Origin: Flavobacterium sp. 20NA77.7
Lineage (GTDB): Bacteria; Bacteroidota; Bacteroidia; Flavobacteriales; Flavobacteriaceae
Assembly (NCBI RefSeq): GCF_031326205.1
Contig: NZ_CP133721.1
Span: 930,001 to 994,000 of the forward strand
Reading direction: 5' to 3'
Length of the DNA stretch: 64,000 nt
In this document: positions 26,529 through 35,221 of the stretch, one piece after another
Layout of the letters: every line of letters starts with the position of its first letter
How positions within the stretch are numbered: position 1 is the stretch's first letter
Made by a program: the position numbers and the translations under genes
Notes under the pieces: model-generated
What the model saw: only the letters and a program-made list of their open reading frames with translations
Databases searched by the model: none
Told to the model about the DNA's origin: nothing

Positions 26529-26531
26529 GTA
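26524..26531 (-). promoter_or_regulatory. -7 box of the MarR operon (TACATTTG)
   Basis: The minus-strand TACATTTG is partly inside operator 1. The leader to the ATG at 26512 would be only a few bases. Confidence 0.6.
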
Positions 26532-26544
26532 TGTATAATTTTTT

Positions 26545-26560
26545 ATTTGTATATACAAAT
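26545..26560. promoter_or_regulatory. MarR operator 2 (perfect palindrome ATTTGTATATACAAAT)
   Basis: This is a perfect 16-bp palindrome with the same half sites as operator 1. It lies where the upstream promoter element of the MarR gene should be, so a bound repressor would block the promoter from both sides. Confidence 0.75.
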
Positions 26561-26604
26561 GTTATTAATTTTTTGTTAAATTTTTTATATCTTATTTCTT
26601 ATTG

Positions 26605-26612
26605 TAAATTTG
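26605..26612 (+). promoter_or_regulatory. -7 box of the rhodanese-antiporter-CvfB operon (TAAATTTG)
   Basis: TAAATTTG ends 16 bases before the ATG at 26629. Confidence 0.5.
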
Positions 26613-26628
26613 AGCAAAATTATACACT

Positions 26629-26934
26629 ATGGACGTTAATCAAAAAGAGTGGTGGTCATCTTATTTAGCAACGGAAGATGCTGTTATTGTAGATGTTAGA
26701 ACAGAAGAAGAATGTGCTAATGGGACTATTCCTGGATCTATAAATTTAGATATTTATAAAGGACAAGGATTTATCTATATGTTAGAAGAACTAAATCCTT
26801 CTAAAACTTATTTTGTGTATTGCCATGCGGGCGGAAGAAGTGCACAAGCTTGTGGCATCATGCGTCAGCTAGGATTTGAAAAAGTGTATAATCTAGTTGG
26901 AGGCATTTCTCAATGGGAAGGTCCTGTTGAATAA
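26629..26934 (+). CDS. Rhodanese-like domain protein
   Basis: This single-domain rhodanese has 101 residues. It shows IVDVRTEEECANGTIPGSINLDI (near 20-42) and the active loop VYCHAGGRSAQAC (near 63-75), with the persulfide Cys followed by AGGRS. It moves sulfane sulfur to an acceptor in the cytoplasm; the acceptor is unknown. The antiporter gene starts 20 bases downstream and the CvfB-like gene follows, so all three are probably one operon. Confidence 0.92.
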   Translation: MDVNQKEWWSSYLATEDAVIVDVRTEEECANGTIPGSINLDIYKGQGFIYMLEELNPSKTYFVYCHAGGRSAQACGIMRQLGFEKVYNLVGGISQWEGPVE

Positions 26935-26954
26935 AAGTTAATACTATAATTTGG

Positions 26955-29192
26955 ATGAAAAATATTAAACACAGCTTATTTTATGTTTTTGTAGTAGGGC
27001 TGTTTTCTGTTTTAATTTATTGGACCATTGATAATGGAAAATCATTAGAAAAGGGAAGGTATTTAAAAACAGTGACTTCTACTAATTCAGATTGGCAAGA
27101 GTTTATACATTCTTTGCATCATAATATTACACATCCGCTCGCTATTTTATTAGCCCAAATTGTTACTATTATTTTTGTAGCTCGTCTTTTTGGTTGGATA
27201 TGCAAAAAAATAGGTCAACCTATGGTAATAGGTGAAATTCTTGCAGGGATTGTTTTAGGTCCTTCTTTCTTTGGGCATTATTTTCATGCGTATTCGTCTT
27301 TATTGTTTCCAGATTCGTCTCTGGATAATCTGAAATTTTTAAGCCAAATAGGTTTAATATTTTTCATGTATGTTGTGGGTATGGAATTGGATTTAAAAGT
27401 ATTAAAAAATAAAGCGCAAGAGGCTGTTGTAATCAGTCATGCTAGTATAATTATTCCATTTACCTTAGGTTTATTATTAGCCTACACTATCTATACCCAG
27501 TATGCTCCTCCTGGTGTCGCTTTTTTATCCTTTGGATTGTTTTTAGGTATTGCTATGAGTATTACGGCCTTTCCAGTATTGGCGCGTATCGTTCAAGAAA
27601 GAGGTTTAAATAAAACACGAATTGGAGCTATGGTAATTACCTGTGCTGCAGCCGATGATATTACAGCTTGGTGTATTTTAGCAGGTGTAATTGCTATTGT
27701 AAAAGCAGGGTCAATTACCAGCTCGTTGTATATAATTGTGCTGTCATTTATTTATGTGGTAGCTATGTTCAAGTTGGTCAAGCCTTTCTTAAAACGAATT
27801 GGAAATTTATTTGACTCACAAGAAAAAATTACAAAACCGGTTGTAGCAATTTTCTTTTTAACATTATTAATATCATCCTATTTAACTGAAGTTATAGGTA
27901 TTCATGCCCTTTTTGGTGCTTTTGTAGCGGGTGTAATTATGCCAGAAAACATGAAATTTAGAGCCATCTTTATTGAAAAGATAGAAGATGTATCTTTAGT
28001 TGTGTTATTGCCTTTGTTTTTTGTATTTACAGGTTTACGTACAGAAATTGGTCTATTGAATAATATAGAATTATGGAAAGTATGTGGGTTGATTATTGCT
28101 GTTGCTGTAATTGGTAAGTTTCTAGGTAGTACATTAACCGCTAAGTTTGTAGGGCAAAATTGGCGCGATAGCTTAACAATAGGGGCTTTAATGAATACAA
28201 GAGGTTTAATGGAACTTGTTGTATTAAACATTGGATATGATTTAGGTGTCTTGACTAAGGAAGTATTTGCTATGATGGTTATTATGGCTTTAGCTACCAC
28301 TTTTATGACGGGTCCAGCCCTGAATTTAATCGATTTTATATTTAAACGCAGAAAAAATATAGTACCACAAGAAGCGTTGAACAATGCGTATAAAGTGCTG
28401 CTTTCTTTTGAGAATCCTGAGGAAGGAAAAACGTTAATAAAAGTAGCCTCTAATTTTATGTCTACCAAAGAAGAAAAACAAGCCGTTACTGCCATGTATA
28501 TTTCTTCTACAAATGAAATCAATCCGTATAAGATTGAAGAGTATGAAAAAGAAAGCTTTAAACCTGTATTAAAGGAAGCAGAAAAAACAAATACTAAAGT
28601 AACTACACTTTTCAAAGCGTCAAGAGATATTGATGCCGATGTTGTTGATGTGGCCAATAAAGGAGCTTTTGATTTTGTAATTATTAATATAGGTGCATCT
28701 ATTTTTGAAGGTACCGTTTTAGGTAAAATTTTAGGTATTACATCTAAGATTATTAATCCTGAAAATTTATTAAATACATTTACAGGAAAAGAAAAATTAT
28801 TTGAAAGTAATTATTTTGACGATAAAACACAGGCAATCATTTCTAAAACAGAGGCGCCCTTAGGTGTTTTTGTAGACAAAAATCTAACAAAAACTGAAAA
28901 CATATCGGTTATTTTATTCAATAAAGAAGATCAATTTTTGTTAGAATATGTGAAACGTCTTAAGAAAAATTCGACAGCTAAAATTTCTATTTTTGATACT
29001 TATGAAGTAATGAACGATAACAACAAGGTGGTTCATGAGAATGTAAAAGTAGTTCACTCGTCAAAATTAGAAAAAGACTTTTTAAAAGAACAAGACTTGT
29101 TGATTTTGAGTATGGACAGTTGGAAAAAACTAATAGATACTCGTAGTGTGTGGTTAAATAATACCCCATCGCTATTAATAATAAAACCTTAA
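26955..29192 (+). CDS. CPA2 family cation:proton antiporter with C-terminal UspA-like domain
   Basis: This 745-residue protein begins with an extra transmembrane helix (residues about 8-24), then the Na+/H+ exchanger domain (about 50-460): IGQPMVIGEILAGIVLGPSFFG, SQIGLIFFMYVVGMELDL, GIAMSITAFPVLARIV, TCAAADDITAW with the ion-binding Asp pair, and LMNTRGLMELVVLNIG. The last 280 residues are soluble and resemble tandem UspA/nucleotide-binding domains (TKVTTLFKASRDIDADVV, DFVIINIGASIFEGTVLG), as in KefC-like and CHX-type antiporters. It exchanges K+ or Na+ for protons in the inner membrane. The CvfB-like gene starts 5 bases after its stop. Confidence 0.93.
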   Translation: MKNIKHSLFYVFVVGLFSVLIYWTIDNGKSLEKGRYLKTVTSTNSDWQEFIHSLHHNITHPLAILLAQIVTIIFVARLFGWICKKIGQPMVIGEILAGIVLGPSFFGHYFHAYSSLLFPDSSLDNLKFLSQIGLIFFMYVVGMELDLKVLKNKAQEAVVISHASIIIPFTLGLLLAYTIYTQYAPPGVAFLSFGLFLGIAMSITAFPVLARIVQERGLNKTRIGAMVITCAAADDITAWCILAGVIAIVKAGSITSSLYIIVLSFIYVVAMFKLVKPFLKRIGNLFDSQEKITKPVVAIFFLTLLISSYLTEVIGIHALFGAFVAGVIMPENMKFRAIFIEKIEDVSLVVLLPLFFVFTGLRTEIGLLNNIELWKVCGLIIAVAVIGKFLGSTLTAKFVGQNWRDSLTIGALMNTRGLMELVVLNIGYDLGVLTKEVFAMMVIMALATTFMTGPALNLIDFIFKRRKNIVPQEALNNAYKVLLSFENPEEGKTLIKVASNFMSTKEEKQAVTAMYISSTNEINPYKIEEYEKESFKPVLKEAEKTNTKVTTLFKASRDIDADVVDVANKGAFDFVIINIGASIFEGTVLGKILGITSKIINPENLLNTFTGKEKLFESNYFDDKTQAIISKTEAPLGVFVDKNLTKTENISVILFNKEDQFLLEYVKRLKKNSTAKISIFDTYEVMNDNNKVVHENVKVVHSSKLEKDFLKEQDLLILSMDSWKKLIDTRSVWLNNTPSLLIIKP

Positions 29193-29197
29193 TTTAC

Positions 29198-30025
29198 ATG
29201 TTGCAAATTGGCACTTATCATACCTTAAAAACTGCGAGAGCAACAAAAGTGGGTCTTTTTTTAGTTAACGAAACGGAAGAAGTATTGTTACCCAATAAAT
29301 ATGTACCAGCTGAATATCATATAGGTGATGATTTAACTGTTTTCATCTATTTAGATCATGAAGAACGTCCCGTTGCTACGACACTTAAGCCTTATATTAC
29401 ACTTAATGAATTTGCTGTATTAAAAGTAAATTATACCAATAGTTTTGGTGCATTTTTAGATTGGGGTTTAGAAAAAGATTTGTTTGTTCCTTTCAAAGAG
29501 CAAGCCCGTCCAATGGAAAAAGACAAACGTTATGTGGTGTTTCTTTATTTAGATGAAAAAACAAACCGCTTAGTAGCGTCTAGTAAAATAAATCAGTTTT
29601 TAGAGCAAGAAGAAATCGATTTAATGGTTAATCAAGAAGTGAATTTAATGGTTTCACACATCACAGATGCGGGAATTAACGTTATTATTAATGGTTTGTA
29701 TAAAGGGTTAGCTTATAAAAACGAAGTGTATGAAACTGTTTCACCAGGATATAAAACAAAAGGATATATAAAACAAATTAGACCAGATGGTAAAATTGAT
29801 GTTTCCTTTCAAAAACTTGGTTTTGAAGTTATAGACGATTCTGCAAAGCACGTTCTACAAGCCTTAAAAGATAATAAAGGTTTTCTAAAATTGACAGATA
29901 ATAGTCATCCAGAGGAAATAAAAACGGTTTTGAAGATGAGTAAAAAAACCTTCAAAAAAGCTATTGGTAGTTTGTATAAACAAAAACAAATTGATTTAAA
30001 AGCAGACGGAATTTATTTACTTTAA
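29198..30025 (+). CDS. cvfB: S1-like RNA-binding protein, CvfB family
   Basis: This 275-residue protein follows the CvfB plan of three S1-like domains and a C-terminal winged helix. An N-terminal domain (ATKVGLFLVNETEEVLLPNKYVP) is followed by the second (VLKVNYTNSFGAFLDWGLEKDLFVPFKEQ, near 72), the third (LMVSHITDAGINVIINGLYKGLAYKNEVYE, near 148) and the helix region ending KKTFKKAIGSLYKQKQIDLKADGIYLL. Family members bind RNA and tune virulence or translation. It is the third gene of the rhodanese-antiporter operon and ends directly against the opposing serine hydrolase gene with no gap. Confidence 0.88.
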   Translation: MLQIGTYHTLKTARATKVGLFLVNETEEVLLPNKYVPAEYHIGDDLTVFIYLDHEERPVATTLKPYITLNEFAVLKVNYTNSFGAFLDWGLEKDLFVPFKEQARPMEKDKRYVVFLYLDEKTNRLVASSKINQFLEQEEIDLMVNQEVNLMVSHITDAGINVIINGLYKGLAYKNEVYETVSPGYKTKGYIKQIRPDGKIDVSFQKLGFEVIDDSAKHVLQALKDNKGFLKLTDNSHPEEIKTVLKMSKKTFKKAIGSLYKQKQIDLKADGIYLL

Positions 30026-31219
30026 TTATTCGCCGCCACTCCCTTCATCACTATTGTCTAATTTTACAGGATAATTTCCAAATAAGGCTAGGAATTTCTT
30101 GGTTTGATAAGTTCTATAGGACATTTTGTTGGATAAGCAAATAATGGTTAAACTGTCGTTTTTCATGGTAATATATGACGAAGTGTTTCCGTGCCACCAT
30201 CCGTTATGATACGTTAATGTAGGCGCCTCTTTCCATTCTCTTAGACGAATTCCTAAACCATAATTTTTTTCACCTTTCGATTCATAACTATAGCCTTTGT
30301 ATATTTCTTTTTGTAATGCTTTGCTGTAAAAATTTTCAGAATATGTGGCCAAATCAAATTTTAATAAATCGCGAGGTGTAGAATAAATATTTTTATCGCC
30401 ATACACTAAATCTAAATGGTCAAATGCTAAACGCATTCTATTGGCTTTATAAGTTTGGCTTACCGTGTCATGATGTTTTTCATAATCAAAAACAAAGGTG
30501 TTTTTCATTCCTAAAGGTTTGAAAAGTAATTCTTGCATCGCTTCATGATAACGCATGCCTGAAACTTTTTCTATTATTAATGCTAATAAAGCGTAATTGG
30601 TGTTGCAATATGAAAAACGTGTACCAGGTTTAGATTCTAAATGAATTTTACCTGAATTGATTAAGTTTAATATGTCTTGATTGGTAATTCGTTTTTTTCG
30701 GTCCCATTTTACATCTGTTTCAATAAAATAACCATAATGTCTTAATCCACTACGGTGATTTAATAACATTCTAACTGTAATATCGTCAAAATAAAAATGG
30801 TCTAAATATTTAGAAACTTTATCGTCTAGTGCTATTTTTTCTGCATCAACCATTCGTAAAATAACAGAAGCAGTTAAGACTTTACTTACTGATGCGATGT
30901 GTAAGGGTTTGTTTTTATGAATAGAATCTTTTCGCTCTATATAAGCTAACCCTTGATAGTTTTCGTATAAAATTTTACCGTTTTTGGCTACTAAAAATGA
31001 ACCAAAATAATCTTTATTTCCAATAAGTTTTTTATAGTAAAAAGCAATGTCGTTTTTCTTCTTAGCTACATAATTGGCATCTAGCGGATTGAAAGTAACA
31101 AAGAAGTCGCTATCACTGTTTTGAGTATTGTTGTTTAATGAAAACGTTTTACTGTTACTTTTATCGTTGCAAGACACTAATAAAAAAAGAAGCGGCAGAT
31201 AGTATAGTTTAAATTTCAT
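30026..31219 (-). CDS. Serine hydrolase of the beta-lactamase/class C family, lipoprotein
   Basis: This 397-residue protein has a lipoprotein signal (LLFLLVSCNDK). The class C fold shows SVSK (SxxK, near 112) in HIASVSKVLTASVIL, the YCN triad (YxN, near 204) in RFSYCNTNYALLALIIE, and HNGWWHG (HxG, near 336). Such proteins are D-Ala-D-Ala carboxypeptidases, esterases or beta-lactamases; the substrate is open. It likely faces the periplasm. The C-terminal residues are acidic and glycine-rich. Its stop abuts the stop codon of the CvfB-like gene. Confidence 0.9.
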   Translation of the reverse strand: MKFKLYYLPLLFLLVSCNDKSNSKTFSLNNNTQNSDSDFFVTFNPLDANYVAKKKNDIAFYYKKLIGNKDYFGSFLVAKNGKILYENYQGLAYIERKDSIHKNKPLHIASVSKVLTASVILRMVDAEKIALDDKVSKYLDHFYFDDITVRMLLNHRSGLRHYGYFIETDVKWDRKKRITNQDILNLINSGKIHLESKPGTRFSYCNTNYALLALIIEKVSGMRYHEAMQELLFKPLGMKNTFVFDYEKHHDTVSQTYKANRMRLAFDHLDLVYGDKNIYSTPRDLLKFDLATYSENFYSKALQKEIYKGYSYESKGEKNYGLGIRLREWKEAPTLTYHNGWWHGNTSSYITMKNDSLTIICLSNKMSYRTYQTKKFLALFGNYPVKLDNSDEGSGGE

Positions 31220-31264
31220 TATTTTAGTACTTCTGTAAGGGGATTATATTTTTAAATTCGGTCA

Positions 31265-31272
31265 CAAAAATA
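31265..31272 (-). promoter_or_regulatory. -7 box of the serine hydrolase gene (TATTTTTG)
   Basis: The minus-strand TATTTTTG lies 46 bases before the ATG at 31219. Confidence 0.45.
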
Positions 31273-31385
31273 TCTTTTTTTTTCGGAGAAATAAATAGTA
31301 CATTAAATTTATTATCACAACTTATTAACCATTTTTATATAAGGTGTTTCATTCAGTTTTGTTTTTTAATGTCTTAAAATTAAAC

Positions 31386-31393
31386 TAAATTTG
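31386..31393 (+). promoter_or_regulatory. -7 box of the men operon (TAAATTTG)
   Basis: TAAATTTG ends 37 bases before the menB ATG at 31431. Confidence 0.5.
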
Positions 31394-31430
31394 TAACAGA
31401 AAAATTAAATCTCAGTAAAATAATTCATTT

Positions 31431-32270
31431 ATGAGTACGATAGCATGGAAAACAGTCAAAGAATTTGACGACATAACCTATAAAAAATGTAATGGTGTAG
31501 CCCGAATTGCTTTCAATAGACCCGATGTTAGAAATGCATTCAGACCCAAAACTACTTCAGAATTATTAGATGCTTTTAAAGACGCACACGAAGATACATC
31601 TATAGGTGTGGTTTTATTGTCAGCAGAAGGCCCTTCTACTAAAGACGGTATATGGTCTTTTTGTAGTGGTGGTGATCAAAAAGCAAGAGGAAAGCAAGGT
31701 TACGTTGGCGAAGATGGTTACCATCGTTTAAATATTTTAGAAGTTCAACGTTTAATTCGTTTTATGCCAAAGGCAGTTATTGCGGTTGTTCCGGGTTGGG
31801 CTGTTGGTGGAGGTCATTCCTTACATGTGGTTTGTGATTTAACGTTAGCCAGTAAAGAACATGCTATTTTTAAACAAACAGATGCAGATGTAACTAGTTT
31901 TGATGGCGGCTATGGTTCGGCGTATTTAGCTAAAATGGTAGGGCAAAAGAAAGCAAGAGAAATTTTCTTTTTAGGAAGAAATTACTCGGCACAAGAAGCT
32001 TATGAAATGGGTATGGTAAACGCTGTTATTCCTCATGAGGAACTAGAAAACACAGCGTATGAATGGGCGCAAGAGATTTTGGCTAAATCACCTATTTCTA
32101 TTAAGATGTTAAAATTTGCAATGAATTTAACCGATGATGGTATGGTGGGGCAGCAAGTTTTTGCAGGTGAAGCAACTCGTTTGGCTTATATGAGTGATGA
32201 AGCAATTGAAGGCAGAAATGCCTTTTTGGAAAAACGTAAACCTAATTTTGAGAAAAAGTATATTCCATAA
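31431..32270 (+). CDS. menB: 1,4-dihydroxy-2-naphthoyl-CoA synthase
   Basis: MenB closes the second ring of menaquinone from o-succinylbenzoyl-CoA. This 279-residue crotonase-fold protein has the family blocks ARIAFNRPDVRNAFRP (near 24), GIWSFCSGGDQKARGKQGY (near 70-90), VVPGWAVGGGHSLHVVCDLT (near 120, oxyanion hole) and DADVTSFDGGYGSAYLAK (near 152), plus NAFLEKRKPNF at the end. It lies in one direction with menA, an UPF0173 hydrolase, a TPR protein and menC. A short heptad array fills the gap to menA. Confidence 0.96.
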   Translation: MSTIAWKTVKEFDDITYKKCNGVARIAFNRPDVRNAFRPKTTSELLDAFKDAHEDTSIGVVLLSAEGPSTKDGIWSFCSGGDQKARGKQGYVGEDGYHRLNILEVQRLIRFMPKAVIAVVPGWAVGGGHSLHVVCDLTLASKEHAIFKQTDADVTSFDGGYGSAYLAKMVGQKKAREIFFLGRNYSAQEAYEMGMVNAVIPHEELENTAYEWAQEILAKSPISIKMLKFAMNLTDDGMVGQQVFAGEATRLAYMSDEAIEGRNAFLEKRKPNFEKKYIP

Positions 32271-32310
32271 GTGGTAATGGATGATAAGTGATGGGTAATT
32301 GGTTAAAGAT
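32269..32310 (+). repeat. Heptanucleotide array between menB and menA, 6 units, overlapping a stop codon
   Basis: AAGTGGT, AATGGAT, GATAAGT, GATGGGT, AATTGGT, TAAAGAT. The first two bases belong to the menB stop codon TAA (32268-32270). It lies inside a likely operon. Confidence 0.85.
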
Positions 32311-32340
32311 AAAATAAAACCTGAAACAAAAATAATAAAA

Positions 32341-33231
32341 ATGAAAAACTGGATTCAAGCGGCACGATTGCGAACATTGCCTCTTTCAATTTCTGGAATT
32401 ATTGTTGGCAGCGCTTATGCGTATTACCAAAACCAATTTGACTGGAAAATTTTTGTTTTAGCAGTAGCGACTACATTATCCTTTCAAATTTTATCCAATT
32501 TTGCAAATGATTATGGCGATGGGATAAAGGGGACTGATGAAAATAGAATAGGCGAAAAGCGTTTAGTGGCTTCTGGAGAAGTTTCGGCTTTACAAATGAA
32601 AAAAGCAGTTCAAATTATGGGTATAGTGTCATTCGTTTTTGCTTTGGTACTCATTTATATTTCTTTTGGTAAAGCTAATTTTTTATATTCTTTAGTGTTT
32701 TTACTTCTTGGAATTGCTTCAATTGTTGCGGCTATAAAATATACAGTGGGTAAAAAAGCCTATGGATATAGTGGTTTGGGTGATGTTTTTGTTTTTATTT
32801 TTTTTGGCTTAGTAGCTGTTTTAGGAAGTAATTTTTTATATACTAAAACATTAGATTGGAGATTAACGTTACCCGCAGTTTCTATTGGGTTACTTGCCAC
32901 AGCGGTACTCAATTTAAATAACATGCGCGATATTGAAAACGATAAAAAAGCAGGTAAAAATACGTTGGTAGTTAAAATGGGATTAAAATGGGCAAAGACG
33001 TATCAAGAAGTAATTTTAGCATCTGGAATGGTTTGTTTCATGGTTTTTGCTCTATTGCTTAACACTTCTCTTACTCCTGTATTGATTGTTAATATACCAA
33101 TAATTAAACATATGGGTAAAGTTCGAAAAGCTGAAAAATATGAAGATTTTGAACCCGAACTCAAAAAAGTAGCCTTAAGCACTTTTGCATTAAGTATTTT
33201 ATTTTGGATAACTATAGTCTTTCTGAACTAA
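32341..33231 (+). CDS. menA: 1,4-dihydroxy-2-naphthoate polyprenyltransferase
   Basis: MenA joins a polyprenyl chain to dihydroxynaphthoate, giving demethylmenaquinone in the inner membrane. The 296-residue UbiA-family protein has WIQAARLRTLPLSISGIIVG at the start, the first Asp-rich motif NFANDYGDGIKGTD (near 58) and the second in NLNNMRDIENDKKAGKNTL (near 193), with eight or nine hydrophobic helices. The ATG at 32341 is chosen over an upstream in-frame GTG at 32299, which lies inside the repeat array. It is co-directional with menB and is followed 38 bases later by the UPF0173 gene. Confidence 0.95.
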   Translation: MKNWIQAARLRTLPLSISGIIVGSAYAYYQNQFDWKIFVLAVATTLSFQILSNFANDYGDGIKGTDENRIGEKRLVASGEVSALQMKKAVQIMGIVSFVFALVLIYISFGKANFLYSLVFLLLGIASIVAAIKYTVGKKAYGYSGLGDVFVFIFFGLVAVLGSNFLYTKTLDWRLTLPAVSIGLLATAVLNLNNMRDIENDKKAGKNTLVVKMGLKWAKTYQEVILASGMVCFMVFALLLNTSLTPVLIVNIPIIKHMGKVRKAEKYEDFEPELKKVALSTFALSILFWITIVFLN

Positions 33232-33269
33232 TTACTTTTTAATAATCACTTTTTACTAAAATAAAAACT

Positions 33270-33947
33270 ATGAAAATAACATTTTACGGACATGCATGTG
33301 TTGGAATTCAAGTAAACGGCGTACATATTTTAGTTGATCCCTTTATTACAGGAAATCCTAAAGCGACGCAAATCGATAGTAATACCTTAGAAGCCGATTA
33401 TATTTTGGTTACACATGCGCATCAAGATCATATTTTAGATGTTGAAGCCATTGCAAAACGCACAGACGCAGTCATCGTTTCAAATTATGAAATTGCCTCT
33501 TATTTTGGTAACAAAGGATTAAATTACCATCCAATGAATCATGGCGGAAGTTGGGAATTTGAATTTGGTACGGTAAAATATGTCAATGCTATTCATACTT
33601 CATCTTTTCCTGATGGAAGTTACGGCGGGCAACCGGGTGGATTTGTAATTGAAGGTGAGCATAAAAACATTTATATTGCAGGAGATACAGCATTAAGTAT
33701 GGATATGAAATTAATTCCTTTGCGCACGCAATTAGATTTAGCCGTTTTGCCGATAGGAAATAATTTCACAATGGGTGTTGATGACGCTATTATTGCTTCT
33801 GATTTTGTGGCTTGTGACAAAGTATTAGGGTATCACTTTGATACTTTTGGATACATTGAAATTTCTCATGAAGAAGCCAAACGTAAGTTCTTTGAGAAAG
33901 GAAAAGATTTAATGCTATTAGCAATTGGTGAAAGCATTGATTTATAA
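33270..33947 (+). CDS. UPF0173 family metal-dependent hydrolase (MBL fold)
   Basis: This 225-residue metallo-beta-lactamase-fold protein starts MKITFYGHACVGIQVNGVHILVDPF, has the metal motif VTHAHQDHILD (HxHxDH, near 48-54), a second His in NAIHTSSFPDG, GGQPGGFVIEG and IYIAGDTALSMDM with the bridging Asp (near 138). UPF0173 proteins have no settled substrate. Its place between menA and menC suggests, but does not prove, a link to menaquinone synthesis, for example as a thioesterase. Confidence 0.92.
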   Translation: MKITFYGHACVGIQVNGVHILVDPFITGNPKATQIDSNTLEADYILVTHAHQDHILDVEAIAKRTDAVIVSNYEIASYFGNKGLNYHPMNHGGSWEFEFGTVKYVNAIHTSSFPDGSYGGQPGGFVIEGEHKNIYIAGDTALSMDMKLIPLRTQLDLAVLPIGNNFTMGVDDAIIASDFVACDKVLGYHFDTFGYIEISHEEAKRKFFEKGKDLMLLAIGESIDL

Positions 33948-33989
33948 CTATTGGTACCAAATTTGCTAATACACATTAAAACTATTTAC

Positions 33990-35186
33990 ATGATTAATAA
34001 GCTAGTTGCACTATTATTTTTAACTGCCTTTTTTTCCTACGCTCAGCAAGATGGGTTTTGGGATAAAGAACGTGCATTTACAAAAGAAATTAAACTTGGT
34101 TCAGGAAACCGAGTAGTAGTTAAAATTGATGATTTACCTGAAGGAGCATCAGAATTTGTGTATCGCATTAGTTTGATAGATGAAAATAGCAAAATAACCA
34201 ACAGTTTAGCCTCTGTTTTAAAAATGATTCCCGATCCCACAGGAATAAGCCAAGGAACAGCAGGTGCAATAACGTTAACCAATTCATTTTCTGGTGATGA
34301 TACGTGTTTGTTTGGTATTTTTACATCTGAAAAAAGCAGCAATCAATTTTTAGTCGATGGTAAGTTTGATAAAGCTTGTTATGCCATTAAAGAGCCCGTT
34401 AACAAAGACAGTAAGGTAATTTCCATTAAAAACACGAAATGTTTTGATAATGCACCCCATCTTTGGTTTGCTTTCGAAAATAAAAATTGGGTATTATCAA
34501 CTAAAATTGTTTTAGAGGTTGTGGCATGGGTTGATGTTAAAGCAAGTCGTGGTTGGAATTTAGAAACAAAAAAAGAACTAATTTCAATTGGAAAAAAACT
34601 AGAATGGTACAAAAAATCGCCAAATCAAGATGTCTTTTTAGCACAATTCATTACAATTTTTACAGAAAAATATAAATTTTCAGAGTTTCAACAATTAATA
34701 CCTATTGAAAAAATAAAAGCAATAAAGGAAGTTCAGGAAATTGCTTTAAAGAAATCGAATCAATATGAAAGTTATTTGAATACCATTCGAGTAGATGCAG
34801 TTAAGTTGTACAATGAAAATAAAGTAGATAAAGCGATTTCAAAAATTCATGATGAAATTATTTTTAATAAAGCTGCTACTGCTGTCGATTATGGTTTATT
34901 GGGGCATTTTTATTTGTTTTCAAAACAATTTACTAAAGCAGAGGAATATTTAAATAAAGCGATAGCATTAGAAAAAACAGATTTAACACATCAGTTAAAT
35001 TTAGCGCATGTGTATGTATTTACAGACCGTGTCTCGGAGGCAAAAGACATACATAATCAATTTAAAACACAAAATATAACTTCACAAGTAAGTTGGGTAA
35101 ATCAAACTAAATCTGATTTTTCTGAATTTGAAAAGAAAGGTTTTCCAACGGCTAATTTTAAAAAAATAATACGAATTCTTGAATAA
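33990..35186 (+). CDS. Secreted TPR-containing hypothetical protein
   Basis: This 398-residue protein has a signal peptide MINKLVALLFLTAFFSYAQ when started at the ATG at 33990; an upstream GTG at 33951 would bury the signal. Residues about 25-180 form a region of unknown fold (KEIKLGSGNRVVVKIDDLPEGASEFVYRI). From about 290 on there is a TPR-like part (YGLLGHFYLFSKQFTKAEEYLNKAIALEKTD, then NLAHVYVFTDRVSEAKDIH). I do not recognise the family. It sits between the UPF0173 gene and menC within a men operon but is predicted to be exported, so its relation to menaquinone is unclear. Confidence 0.75.
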   Translation: MINKLVALLFLTAFFSYAQQDGFWDKERAFTKEIKLGSGNRVVVKIDDLPEGASEFVYRISLIDENSKITNSLASVLKMIPDPTGISQGTAGAITLTNSFSGDDTCLFGIFTSEKSSNQFLVDGKFDKACYAIKEPVNKDSKVISIKNTKCFDNAPHLWFAFENKNWVLSTKIVLEVVAWVDVKASRGWNLETKKELISIGKKLEWYKKSPNQDVFLAQFITIFTEKYKFSEFQQLIPIEKIKAIKEVQEIALKKSNQYESYLNTIRVDAVKLYNENKVDKAISKIHDEIIFNKAATAVDYGLLGHFYLFSKQFTKAEEYLNKAIALEKTDLTHQLNLAHVYVFTDRVSEAKDIHNQFKTQNITSQVSWVNQTKSDFSEFEKKGFPTANFKKIIRILE

Positions 35187-35221
35187 ATAGCAATAACAAT
35201 GGCAATAGCAATGCAATAGTA

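Noticed and set aside
27902..28657. 251-residue minus-strand open frame
   Set aside because: It lies wholly antisense inside the antiporter gene and has no family motif; the plus-strand frame has clear conserved blocks.
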